Positions 17,696-25,851 of a DNA stretch of 64,000 bases are shown here, in pieces. The stretch's first letter is position 1. Each line of letters begins with the position of its first letter. Origin of the DNA: Bradyrhizobium acaciae. Its GTDB lineage: Bacteria > Pseudomonadota > Alphaproteobacteria > Rhizobiales > Xanthobacteraceae. A program made the translations under genes and the position numbers. Location: NCBI RefSeq assembly GCF_020889785.1, contig NZ_JACMYK010000024.1, positions 1-64,000 on the forward strand, written 5' to 3'. Under the pieces are notes generated by a model. The model had not been told where the DNA came from, did no database searches, and worked only from the letters and a program-made list of their open reading frames with translations.

Positions 17696-17983
17696 ATGCG
17701 CGGATCATATCGGCGGATATCCCGACCGCTCCCGTTGATTGGCGCGGCTCTGATCGTGACGGCCGCCACGACATCAGCACCCGAAAGCACGATCCGCTGG
17801 GATGCGAAGAACGCCTACCTCAAATGCGACGGCGCGATCGACGGCAGCATCACTTGGCCCGCCGAACCGGAGGCCGCGTGCGTCGCCATGTTGATGTGCG
17901 CGAATGAGCGAGCTTTGTCGGCAGAGCGTCAGCAGCGGCTGATCCAACAGATCCGGCGGGTGCGCGGATGCGACGAGCCGTAG
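17696..17983 (+). CDS. Small secreted hypothetical protein
   Basis: A 95-residue product with a basic start and hydrophobic stretch (LPLIGAALIVTAATTSA) acting as a signal peptide or anchor. A mature part with Cys residues (YLKCDG, EAACVAMLMCANE) and a helical C terminus (RQQRLIQQIRRVRGC) follows. The GAAGGA upstream is about 12 nt away, which is loose, and the frame remains open further upstream. No family recognised. It sits between the AraC-type gene and regulatory copy C, facing the other way. Confidence 0.45.
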   Translation: MRGSYRRISRPLPLIGAALIVTAATTSAPESTIRWDAKNAYLKCDGAIDGSITWPAEPEAACVAMLMCANERALSAERQQRLIQQIRRVRGCDEP

Positions 17984-18017
17984 GCCACACATCGCGCGAC
18001 CGCGCGACTAGGGCCGC

Positions 18018-18998
18018 TCAGGAACGCCGCGGCACCGCGCGGATATCCGATGGCGTCGCGCCGTAGTGCCGGCGGAAGGTACGGTTGAAGTAGGAGAGAT
18101 CACCAAACCCGACTTCGAACGCAATCGTGCCGATGGTGCTGCGGCTGTGGCGCGGATCGGTCAGCAAATGATGCGCGCGCGCCAGCCGCTGGCCGAGCAC
18201 GAATTCTGAGAATGTCGAGCCTACGCTCTCGAACAGCCGCTGGATATTGCGCGGCGTGAGCTTCAGCCGCGCCGCCACCGCAGGCAGTGTGAGGTCGCCA
18301 TAGCTCAGATTCTCGCTGATGTCGGCCTTGACCGCGGCAAGCCGCGCGGCCGCCAGCCCGCCATCCTCCGCGGCAACCGCCGCGTCGCGATTGGCGCCGA
18401 TGATCAGCGCCCCGAGATCGGTCAGATGCTTGACGACCGCGTTCCGCAGCTCGGGAGTCGAAAGCTGATAGCTGTCGTCGAGTTCCCTGATGTAAAGCGC
18501 AAGCAGCCGCATCGCCTCGGTGTTCGCCGGCAACGGGCGGATCAGCATGTCTTCGGGATCGTGAACCAGCGAGGCGAGCGCCTTGCGCGGCAACCGGAGG
18601 CCGACGAAGCGGCTCGGCGACACCGGGACCACCATGTTGGCGGCTTCCGCGCTCGACTGCAGTACGGCTTGACCCGGGCTGAGCTCGATGTCGCGGCCAC
18701 GCTGTGACGCGCGCACGTTGCCGCTCGTGATGATCGTCAGCACGAGGTCGTCATTACCGTCGAGCAATTCGCGCGGCCGCGCGATCTTGAGATTGCTGCA
18801 CGCCCAGGATCCGATCCCGAGCCCCGACAGTTCGCGCACACTCGCTTCGGCATGGAACGCGCCGTCGTCGAGCGGTTCCGGATCGAGCTTCACGATCATC
18901 CGCCCGATCTGCTCGCGGAAGATCGGCAAGCGGTCTCGCGCACCGAAGTGCGCGGTCGAGAATCGGAACCCGGTCATGTCGCCTGACTGCACTGTCAT
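18018..18998 (-). CDS. AraC-family transcriptional regulator
   Basis: A 326-residue regulator. The N-terminal region (about 1-190) fits the AraC-binding-like domain found in FeaR-type and NdoR-type activators. The C-terminal AraC DNA-binding domain has two helix-turn-helix units: LTLPAVAARLKLTPRNIQRLF and the signature IGTIAFEVGFGDLSYFNRTF. The ATG at 18998 follows AAGGCGG. It is the obvious candidate to bind the three direct-repeat elements at 13.8, 15.8 and 17.5 kb; its inducer is unknown. Confidence 0.9.
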   Translation of the reverse strand: MTVQSGDMTGFRFSTAHFGARDRLPIFREQIGRMIVKLDPEPLDDGAFHAEASVRELSGLGIGSWACSNLKIARPRELLDGNDDLVLTIITSGNVRASQRGRDIELSPGQAVLQSSAEAANMVVPVSPSRFVGLRLPRKALASLVHDPEDMLIRPLPANTEAMRLLALYIRELDDSYQLSTPELRNAVVKHLTDLGALIIGANRDAAVAAEDGGLAAARLAAVKADISENLSYGDLTLPAVAARLKLTPRNIQRLFESVGSTFSEFVLGQRLARAHHLLTDPRHSRSTIGTIAFEVGFGDLSYFNRTFRRHYGATPSDIRAVPRRS

Positions 18999-19380
18999 CG
19001 GACCGCCTTCATGGCGGCGGAAATCGCCGGTGATATAAGGCCGATTTGTGGCAGCACACACCAATCATGGTGGCCATGCAGCGCGGCTGTAAACGTGAAC
19101 CTTTCTCGGGTTCCGCCGATACCTCGATCTGACAACTGTCAAGCGCCGCGGATAACCATCGCAAATACGCGGTCTGGTGCAGCGAGCGAAATTGCTTCGA
19201 TCTTGATGTGTGTTTGTCGCGCCCGAATTCGCGATCGGGACTAGAATTGGCTCCGATCGGCCCGAAGACGCCGCCCGCACTGCCGCATGGATAATTATAA
19301 TTGACTGACCGGACGGTCAATAGTAATCCGATCGCAGGTCATGCGACCTTCGCTCATAGAAGGCGCAACGGGAGGTCATC
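18999..19380. other. Divergent intergenic region, araC-type gene and paaG
   Basis: A 382-bp gap between divergently transcribed genes. It holds a short inverted repeat TGACA-AC-TGTCA at 19130-19141 on the regulator side and a -10-like hexamer with an operator at 19296-19319 on the paaG side. I see no gene in it. Confidence 0.5.
19296..19319 (+). promoter_or_regulatory. paaG promoter -10 and TetR-type operator
   Basis: TATAAT at 19296-19301 is a consensus -10 hexamer. TGACCG-GA-CGGTCA at 19306-19319 is a perfect 6-bp inverted repeat immediately downstream, where a bound repressor would block initiation. A related site, TGACCA-TC-CGGTCG, occurs upstream of the TetR gene at 23154-23167. No good -35 is visible. 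Confidence 0.65.
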
Positions 19381-20178
19381 ATGGTCAGCGATCTGGTGTT
19401 GACCGATATCCGCGCCGGATATCGCGTCCTGACGCTCAACAGGCCCGACCGCCTGAATTCCTTCAGTGCCGATCTGCACGCCGCATTGATGGTCGCGCTG
19501 ATTGCGGCGGAGCAGGACAAGTCCTGCCGCGCGCTGATCCTGACCGGAACTGGGCGCGGCTTTTGTGCCGGGCAGGATCTTTCCGACGGCGTCTTCACGC
19601 CGGGCGAAACGCCCGATCTCTCGGCCCCGATCGAAAAATACTACAACCCGCTGGTGCGCAAGCTGCGCAGCATTCCGATGCCGGTCGTGTGCGCCGTCAA
19701 CGGCGTGGCCGCAGGTGCCGGCGCGAACGTCGCCCTGGCTTGCGATATCGTGATCGCCGCGCGGTCGGCCAAATTCATCCAGGCCTTTGCCAAGCTCGGC
19801 CTCGTCCCGGATTCGGGCGGCACCTGGTTCCTGCCGCGGCTCGTCGGCGGGGCACGGGCCCGCGCCCTGGGGATGCTCGCCGAGCCCATCTCGGCGGAAC
19901 GGGCGGAAGCGTGGGGCATGATCTGGAAGGTGGTCGAGGATTCCGACTTGATGACCGAAGCCCACGCCCTCGCCGCCTCGCTCGCAACGCAGCCGACCGA
20001 CGGTCTTGCGTTGATCAAGCAGGCACTCGATGCCTCCGAGACCAACACGCTCGATACGCAACTCGAGCTCGAGCGTGACCTGCAGGGCCGCGCAGGCCGG
20101 TCGGCGGACTACGCCGAAGGCGTCACCGCGTTCCTCGAAAAGCGCTCGCCACGCTTTGTCGGACGAGTTCAGGATTGA
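19381..20178 (+). CDS. paaG: Enoyl-CoA hydratase/isomerase PaaG-type
   Basis: A 265-residue crotonase-fold enzyme. Seen: GTGRGFCAGQDLSDG, the oxyanion-hole segment NGVAAGAGANVALACDIVIA, and the catalytic-Asp region KLGLVPDSGGTWFLPRLVG. The combination matches PaaG, which isomerises ring 1,2-epoxyphenylacetyl-CoA to oxepin-CoA in aerobic phenylacetate degradation. The next gene, paaZ, acts on that product. GGGAGG precedes the ATG. The stop overlaps a tandem GATTGAACGTTC repeat. Confidence 0.85.
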   Translation: MVSDLVLTDIRAGYRVLTLNRPDRLNSFSADLHAALMVALIAAEQDKSCRALILTGTGRGFCAGQDLSDGVFTPGETPDLSAPIEKYYNPLVRKLRSIPMPVVCAVNGVAAGAGANVALACDIVIAARSAKFIQAFAKLGLVPDSGGTWFLPRLVGGARARALGMLAEPISAERAEAWGMIWKVVEDSDLMTEAHALAASLATQPTDGLALIKQALDASETNTLDTQLELERDLQGRAGRSADYAEGVTAFLEKRSPRFVGRVQD

Positions 20179-20197
20179 ACGTTCTGATTGAACGTTC
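20173..20197. repeat. Tandem GATTGAACGTTC repeat before paaZ
   Basis: GATTGAACGTTC occurs at 20173-20184 and 20186-20197, a 13-bp period. Each unit contains the palindrome GAACGTTC. It spans the paaG stop and the 71-bp paaG-paaZ gap, so it may be a regulator site for an internal promoter. Confidence 0.55.
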
Positions 20198-20249
20198 AGC
20201 CGGCACGGCAAGACGCAACATAGATCACAGGTCAAAGGATTCAATTTCG

Positions 20250-22322
20250 ATGACACAGCCTCAATCCGGCGGCGCGCAGACCGCGGACACAGTCATGAAA
20301 CTCGACAGCTTCGTCCGCGGGAAGTGGAGCGGCGTCGGCGAGCCTGCGGCCGAGATTCGCAGTGCGGTGACCGGCGACGTCGTGGCGCTCACGACCAGGA
20401 GTGATCTCGCCATGCGTGAGATCCTCGCCTACGGCCGCACCGTTGGCGGCCAGAATCTCCGAAAACTGTCGTTCCACCAGCGCGCGGGCCTGCTGAAGAC
20501 GCTGGCCGACACTCTGAGCCAGCACAAGGACCGGCTCTACAAACTGTCATTCCATGCGGGAGCAACCCGCACCGATGCGATGATCGACGTCGATGGCGGC
20601 ATCGGCACGTTGTTTGCCTATGCCAGCAAGGGCCGCCGCGAGCTTCCGAACACCAAATTCCTGCTGGACGGCAATGTCGAGGGGTTATCCAAGGGCGGCG
20701 CGTTCGCCGGCCAGCACATCGTCACGCCGTTGCACGGCATCGGCGTGCACATCAACGCGTTCAACTTTCCGTGCTGGGGCATGCTGGAGAAGCTGGCGCC
20801 CGCGCTGCTCGCCGGCGTTCCCGTCGTCACCAAGCCTGCGACGGTCACATCCTATGTCGCCTACGAACTGGTGCGGATGATCACCGAATCCGGCGTGCTG
20901 CCGGAAGGCGTCCTGCAATTCATCGTCGGCTCGACCGGCGATCTGTTCGACCATCTCACCTGCCAGGACGTGGTGTCCTTTACGGGCTCGGCCGACACCT
21001 CGCAAAAGCTGCAACGGCATCCGGTCATCGCGCGCGAGGCTGTCCGGTTTATCGCCGAGCGGGATTCGCTCAACGCGGCGATTCTCGCACCGGACGCCGT
21101 GCCGGGAAGCCCTGAGTTCGACCTCTTCATCAAGGAGGTCGCGAAGGAAATGACGGTCAAGGCGGGCCAGAAATGCACCGCGATCCGCCGTGCGCTGGCG
21201 CCATCAGCGCAACTCGATGCCGTCATCACGGCGCTGCGCGACCGTCTCGCAAAGGTTACGATCGGCAATCCTGCGAACGACAAGGTCAGGATGGGACCGC
21301 TGGTTGGGCTCGCCCAGCGCAGCGACGTGCTTGCCCATGTGGCCCGGCTTCGCGCCGAGGCTGAACTGGTGGCCGGCGATCCCGACAACGTCCCGCTCGT
21401 CGATGCCGACGCCAAGCGCGGTGCCTTCGTGCCGCCGCTGCTGCTGCATTGCGCGAAGCCGCTCGCCGCAACCGCGGTGCACGAGATCGAGGCGTTCGGG
21501 CCGGTCTGCACCGTGATGGGCTATGACGATCTGGATCAGGCCATCGCGTTGACCAATCGCGGTGGCGGCAGCCTCGTGGCATCGGTCTACACCCACGACA
21601 TCCCGACCGCGACCGAGCTCACCTTCGGCATCGGCAGTTTTCACGGCCGTGTCGCGATCATCGATCGCGATTGCGCGACCGAGCACACCGGACACGGCTC
21701 GCCGATGCCGCAGATGGTTCATGGCGGCCCGGGCCGCGCCGGCGGCGGCGAGGAACTCGGCGGCATCCGCAGCCTCCAGCACTACATGCAGCGCACCGCC
21801 TTGCAGGGCTCGCCTCGCATGCTGAGCGGCGTCACCGGCCGCTGGTTCAAAGGCAGCCCGGTGCTCGAGGGCGACCTGCACCCGTTCCGCTATCACTACG
21901 ACGATCTCGAGATCGGGCGCACGCTGGTCTCGAAGTCGCGGCAGATCACGCTCGACGACATCGAGCATTTCGCGCACTTCACCGGCGACACTTTCTACGC
22001 CCATATGGACGAGGAAGCGACCAAGGGGCATCCGTTCTTCCCGGGCCGCGTGGCGCATGGCTATCTGCTGCTGTCGTTCGCGGCCGGCTTGTTCGTCGAT
22101 CCCGACTACGGACCGGTGCTGGCGAACTACGGCCTCGACTCGCTGCGCTTCGTCAAACCGGTCCAGCCGGGCGAACAGATCCAGGTGCGGCTGACCGCGA
22201 AGGAGAAGACGCCGCGCAACAAGCAGTACGGCGAAGTGCGCTGGGACGTCGAGATCACGACCGGCACCGGCGAGACCGCGGCGACCTACGAGCTGCTGAC
22301 CATGAATGCGATGCGGACGTAG
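20250..22322 (+). CDS. paaZ: Bifunctional oxepin-CoA hydrolase / aldehyde dehydrogenase PaaZ
   Basis: A 690-residue fusion, full-length against PaaZ (about 680). The N-terminal aldehyde dehydrogenase (about 15-530) has the catalytic Cys in KAGQKCTAIRR and the general-base Glu in AERDSLN. The GHGSPMPQ and HGGPGRAGGGEELGG segments are conserved in PaaZ. The C-terminal MaoC hydratase domain (about 550-690) has GDTFYAHMD and RVAHGYLLLS. It opens oxepin-CoA and oxidises the resulting semialdehyde. The ATG at 20250 begins at the usual N terminus. Confidence 0.93.
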   Translation: MTQPQSGGAQTADTVMKLDSFVRGKWSGVGEPAAEIRSAVTGDVVALTTRSDLAMREILAYGRTVGGQNLRKLSFHQRAGLLKTLADTLSQHKDRLYKLSFHAGATRTDAMIDVDGGIGTLFAYASKGRRELPNTKFLLDGNVEGLSKGGAFAGQHIVTPLHGIGVHINAFNFPCWGMLEKLAPALLAGVPVVTKPATVTSYVAYELVRMITESGVLPEGVLQFIVGSTGDLFDHLTCQDVVSFTGSADTSQKLQRHPVIAREAVRFIAERDSLNAAILAPDAVPGSPEFDLFIKEVAKEMTVKAGQKCTAIRRALAPSAQLDAVITALRDRLAKVTIGNPANDKVRMGPLVGLAQRSDVLAHVARLRAEAELVAGDPDNVPLVDADAKRGAFVPPLLLHCAKPLAATAVHEIEAFGPVCTVMGYDDLDQAIALTNRGGGSLVASVYTHDIPTATELTFGIGSFHGRVAIIDRDCATEHTGHGSPMPQMVHGGPGRAGGGEELGGIRSLQHYMQRTALQGSPRMLSGVTGRWFKGSPVLEGDLHPFRYHYDDLEIGRTLVSKSRQITLDDIEHFAHFTGDTFYAHMDEEATKGHPFFPGRVAHGYLLLSFAAGLFVDPDYGPVLANYGLDSLRFVKPVQPGEQIQVRLTAKEKTPRNKQYGEVRWDVEITTGTGETAATYELLTMNAMRT

Positions 22323-22410
22323 GCATGATCCGGAAACCTGCGAGCGGCTTCTCCAAGAGATGATGCTCGGAGAACGAGCAAAGCGCGATGACGATGTCAT
22401 CGTGCTCTAG
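22323..22410. repeat. Intergenic repeat with terminal hairpin
   Basis: The gap between convergent paaZ and the TetR gene is filled by a sequence of a type frequent in Bradyrhizobium-group genomes: GGCATGATCCGGAAA, then a GATGATGCTC block, then AAAGCGCGATGAC. AGCGCGATGAC at 22382-22392 pairs with GTCATCGTGCT at 22395-22405 with one wobble pair. The hairpin could terminate both genes. Confidence 0.65.
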
Positions 22411-23072
22411 TGGCCCGCTTCAGAGCAACTCGGCCTGCCGGCTCCGCCGGCCGATTTCGCCTTGCTGCGCGGCCGTATGACGGCCGCGCCCTCGGCACCG
22501 GCCAACACCAGCTGCGCGACGAAGTCGGCATATTCGGCGCGGGTCATCGGTCCGCCCTCACGGAACCACATGTAATGCCAGTTCAGCATGCCGAAGACGC
22601 TCATCGTCAGCGGCTTGAGAACGCGCTTCCGTTTCGCAGCCGGCACCGCCGCGGCGAGCGCATCCGCCATGATCCCGACCAGGATCCGCTCGCTCGCAAG
22701 CAACGGCTGCTGCTTGTCCTTCGGCAACAGCTTGAGGCTTGAGATCTGGACCTGATGCTCGGCGTCGGCGTGCCGGTATAGCTCGAGCAGGGTCGCAACG
22801 ATCGTCCTGAAGCACTCGACCGGATCGCCGGTCGAGGCACTCGCCTTGCGAACCGCCGCCACCAGCTTTTCGAGATGCGACGACAGGAGATCGAACAGGA
22901 TCGCTTCCTTGTCGGGATAGTAGTGATACAGCAACGCCTTCGAGACCCCGCACGCATCAGCGATGGTGTTCATCGAAGTGCCGACATATCCCGAGGCGGC
23001 GAACAACTCGGCCGAGCGATGCAGCATGGAGAGGCGCTTGTCGTCATAGTCCTTGGCGCGCGATCGGGCCAT
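22407..23072 (-). CDS. TetR-family regulator, probable paa repressor
   Basis: A 221-residue regulator. The helix-turn-helix is seen in SAELFAASGYVGTSM and IADACGVSKALLYHYYPDK. The C-terminal ligand domain with MSVFGMLNWHYMWFREGG is typical of TetR repressors of phenylacetate and fatty-acyl-CoA pathways, which respond to acyl-CoA. GGAAAGAC precedes the ATG. It is convergent with paaZ, and both its own upstream region and paaG carry a GACC-N4-GGTC operator. The name PaaR would be an inference. Confidence 0.82.
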   Translation of the reverse strand: MARSRAKDYDDKRLSMLHRSAELFAASGYVGTSMNTIADACGVSKALLYHYYPDKEAILFDLLSSHLEKLVAAVRKASASTGDPVECFRTIVATLLELYRHADAEHQVQISSLKLLPKDKQQPLLASERILVGIMADALAAAVPAAKRKRVLKPLTMSVFGMLNWHYMWFREGGPMTRAEYADFVAQLVLAGAEGAAVIRPRSKAKSAGGAGRPSCSEAGH

Positions 23073-23153
23073 GTCTTTCCGTTTCCACCAGTCGGCCGTG
23101 AAAGTTCTGGAACCACCGCCCTGCCGACGGGCCGCGTCCGAACCGCCATTTAT

Positions 23154-23167
23154 TGACCATCCGGTCG
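23154..23167. promoter_or_regulatory. TetR-type operator upstream of the repressor gene
   Basis: TGACCA-TC-CGGTCG sits 82 bp upstream of the TetR start and matches 10 of 14 positions of the site in front of paaG, including the GACC...GGTC core. This suggests autoregulation. Confidence 0.5.
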
Positions 23168-23229
23168 AACAATTCCATGGCTGAGTTGGAATGGCGCCTC
23201 TGTCGCCAAGTCGCGCCAGGACGAACGAA

Positions 23230-23258
23230 GGCCCCCAATGCCAAGCGCATTGAGGGCC
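23230..23258 (-). terminator. Strong stem-loop between metQ-like and TetR genes
   Basis: GGCCCCCAATGC at 23230-23241 pairs with GCATTGAGGGCC at 23247-23258 (one mismatch) around a 5-nt loop. On the minus strand it lies 22 bp beyond the metQ-like stop and is followed by TTCGTTCG. It is therefore a good terminator candidate for that transcript. Confidence 0.65.
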
Positions 23259-23280
23259 GGGTCGCCCGCCTCACATGCCT

Positions 23281-24078
23281 TTAGCTGTTAAAGCCCGCCG
23301 GGATGAACGCCGGCAGCTTCTCCTCGATGAAGTGCTTGACCTCCGGCGAGTTGAAGACCTGGATGAAGGCCTTCAGGCGCGGATCATCCTTCTTGTCCGG
23401 CCGCGCGGTGAAGCGCAGCACGAGGCCGTCATCGACCGTGCGGTCGATCAGCAACGCCGACTTGGGATCGCCGCCGGCCGGGATCAGATAGGTGATATTG
23501 ACCAGCGCAAGCGTGACGTCGTCGAGCGACCGGTAGGTCTGCGCCGGATCGAGCTCGACGATCTTCAAGTTCTTGGGATTGTCGATGACGTCGAACCGGC
23601 TGACCGCGAAGCCCTTGCCCGGCGCCAGCTTGATCAACCCGGCGCGTTCGAGCAGGATCAATCCACGCGCGCCGTTGAGCGGTTCGTTCGGGATCGCCAC
23701 GCTGTCGCCGGACTTGATCTCGTCGAGCGACTTGATCTTTTTCGAGAACAGCCCGACCGGCGCGATCACGCCGACCTTGTCGACCTGGATCAGGTTGAAG
23801 CCGCGCTGCTTGTTCTGGATCGCGAGATAGGTGCCGTGCTGGAACAGATTGGCGTCGACGTCGCCGCTGTTGACCACCTCGTTCAACGCGACCCAATCCG
23901 ATAGCTCGACGATCTTGACGTCCTGGCCCTTGTCCTTGGCGAGCTTGGCGGCAAACGCCGCCAGCTGACCGACCGGTCCGGCGCTGGTCGCGATCTTGAG
24001 AGGTTCGTCCGCGACGGCGGCCGCTGTCATCGCAAGCAGCACACCGGCTGCCTGTGCCAGGCGCAATAATGTCTTCAT
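23281..24078 (-). CDS. MetQ/NlpA-family ABC substrate-binding protein
   Basis: A 265-residue periplasmic binding protein of the D-methionine/NlpA type. The signal peptide (LLRLAQAAGVLLAMTAAAVA-DE) has no lipobox Cys, unlike enteric MetQ. Family segments: LKIATSAGPVGQL, DVDANLFQHGTYL, IPNEPLNGARGLILLERAGLI and NPKNLKIVELDPAQ. It is the first of four paralogues in the window. It lies 34 bp downstream of the MetY-type gene in the same direction, so the two probably form an operon. Confidence 0.88.
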   Translation of the reverse strand: MKTLLRLAQAAGVLLAMTAAAVADEPLKIATSAGPVGQLAAFAAKLAKDKGQDVKIVELSDWVALNEVVNSGDVDANLFQHGTYLAIQNKQRGFNLIQVDKVGVIAPVGLFSKKIKSLDEIKSGDSVAIPNEPLNGARGLILLERAGLIKLAPGKGFAVSRFDVIDNPKNLKIVELDPAQTYRSLDDVTLALVNITYLIPAGGDPKSALLIDRTVDDGLVLRFTARPDKKDDPRLKAFIQVFNSPEVKHFIEEKLPAFIPAGFNS

Positions 24079-24112
24079 GGTCTCGGTTCCAACTCCGTCT
24101 TTCGGTGATCGA

Positions 24113-25438
24113 TCAGGCGGCCTTGCGGCCGCTACCGCTTGCCTCGGCCTGGGCCAATGCCTGGGTGAGGTCGGCGAGGATGTCGTCGGGATGCTCGATG
24201 CCGACCGAGAGCCGCACATAGCCCGGCGTCACGCCTGCCGCGAGCTGCTCCGCGGAGCTCAGCTGCTGATGGGTGGTCGACGCCGGGTGGATCGCCAGCG
24301 ACCGCGCATCGCCGATATTGGCGACGTGATAGAACAGTTTCAGCGCATCGATGAAGCGACGGCCGGCTTCGACGCCGCCCTTCAGCTCGAAACCGACCAG
24401 CGCGCCATAGCCACCGTTGAGATACAGATCGGCACGGCGCCGGTTCTCACCGCTTTGCAATCCGGGGAAGATCACATGCGAGACGGCGGGATGCCGTGCC
24501 AGGAAATTCGCGACCTTGATCGCGTTCTCATTGTGCTGGCGCAGCCGCAGCGGCAGCGTCTCCAGCCCCTGGATGAACTGGAATGCGTTCTGCGGCGCGA
24601 TCGCGGCACCGAGATCGCGCAGCAGCTTGACACGCGCGCGCAGGATGTAGGCGATCGGGCCGAGCGGCTTGGCGGCCTCGGTCCAGATCGCGCCGTGATA
24701 GGCATCGTCCGGCTGCGTCAGCAGCGGGAAACGCTCGGCATGCGCGGCCCAGTCGAAATTGCCGCCGTCGACGATCGCACCGCCGATCGAGGTGCCGTGG
24801 CCGCCGATATATTTCGTGGCGGAATAGACGACGATCGCAGCACCATGGTCGAACGGGCGCGCGATGAGCGGCACGGCTGTGTTGTCGAGAATGAGCGGCA
24901 CGCCGAGCGAACGCCCGATATCTGCAACCTCCCGGATCGGGAACACGTTGAGCTTGGGATTCGGCAAGGTCTCGGCAAAGTAGGCCCGGGTCTTGGTGTC
25001 GGTCGCACGGCGGAAATTCTCCGGATCGGCCGGATCGACAAAGCGAACCTCGATGCCGAATTGCTTCAGCGTCTGCGACAGCAACGTCCAGGTGCCGCCG
25101 TAAAGATCGGTCGACGAGACGATGTTGTCGCCGGCTTGCGCGATGTTGAAGATCGCATAGGCCGTCGCCGACTGGCCCGACGCCACGGCCAGCGCAGCAA
25201 CGCCACCCTCGAGTGCGGCCAAGCGCTCCTCGAATGCGTCAGCCGTCGGGTTCTTGATCCTGGTGTAGATCTGCCCGAGCGCTTCCAGAGCGAACAGCCG
25301 CGATGCGTGATCGGTGCTCTCGAACTGGTAGGACGTCGTCTGATAGATCGGAACCGCCACGGCACCGGTCGCCGGGTCGAACCGGTACGAACCGCCATGC
25401 AAGGCGAGCGTCTCGACATTCTTGCTTTCGATCGGCAT
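24113..25438 (-). CDS. O-acetylhomoserine sulfhydrylase (MetY-type)
   Basis: A 441-residue PLP enzyme of the Cys/Met metabolism family. Seen: IYQTTSYQF, RIKNPTADAFEERLAALEGG, the PLP contact YGGTWTLL, NPKLNVFPI, and the Schiff-base Lys in VYSATKYIGGHGT. The AAL-SGQSAT region and length (about 430) fit O-acetylhomoserine aminocarboxypropyltransferase, which makes homocysteine from sulfide. The ATG at 25438 follows AGGAGA. It places sulfide assimilation at the edge of the organosulfur block. Confidence 0.9.
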   Translation of the reverse strand: MPIESKNVETLALHGGSYRFDPATGAVAVPIYQTTSYQFESTDHASRLFALEALGQIYTRIKNPTADAFEERLAALEGGVAALAVASGQSATAYAIFNIAQAGDNIVSSTDLYGGTWTLLSQTLKQFGIEVRFVDPADPENFRRATDTKTRAYFAETLPNPKLNVFPIREVADIGRSLGVPLILDNTAVPLIARPFDHGAAIVVYSATKYIGGHGTSIGGAIVDGGNFDWAAHAERFPLLTQPDDAYHGAIWTEAAKPLGPIAYILRARVKLLRDLGAAIAPQNAFQFIQGLETLPLRLRQHNENAIKVANFLARHPAVSHVIFPGLQSGENRRRADLYLNGGYGALVGFELKGGVEAGRRFIDALKLFYHVANIGDARSLAIHPASTTHQQLSSAEQLAAGVTPGYVRLSVGIEHPDDILADLTQALAQAEASGSGRKAA

Positions 25439-25851
25439 TTCCAAATCTCCTGAAATCCGTGGACGAGCATCAAAGGCAACGAATGATGCGCAGCAGCGTC
25501 CGCGGCTGTCGAGACATCGAAGAAAATAGCAATGAGCGTGCTGGCGGTGCATCTGATGGCGTCGCTAATTTTCAGCCCATGCACCGATCGCGTAGCATTT
25601 GTTTCGCTGCCCCAGCGCGCGCGGTGGATCAGCGGCACGACCAGCTTCCGGCCGATCGATTTCGCAAATCACCGCACGATGCCGGACACAACAGTCATTC
25701 CGAACAGTGCGACGACGTCGAACGAACCAATCTCTGCTGCGCCGGAACAGAGTCGGAGCACGAATTTGATCTTGCCTCGCCGAATAGAAAATAACGCCGC
25801 GCAGGTGACGTGATAAATCACCTTGCAGTCCTCAACTGTCGGAAGTGCGCG
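25439..25851. other. Divergent intergenic region
   Basis: A 413-bp gap between divergent metY-type and monooxygenase genes. It is visibly AT-richer than its neighbours and should hold both promoters. I looked for SAM-II and related riboswitch motifs and saw none. No gene is supported. Confidence 0.4.

Noticed and set aside
25439-25851. SAM-type riboswitch upstream of the metY-type gene
   Set aside because: No SAM-II or SAM/SAH consensus stems or pseudoknot could be recognised on either strand.
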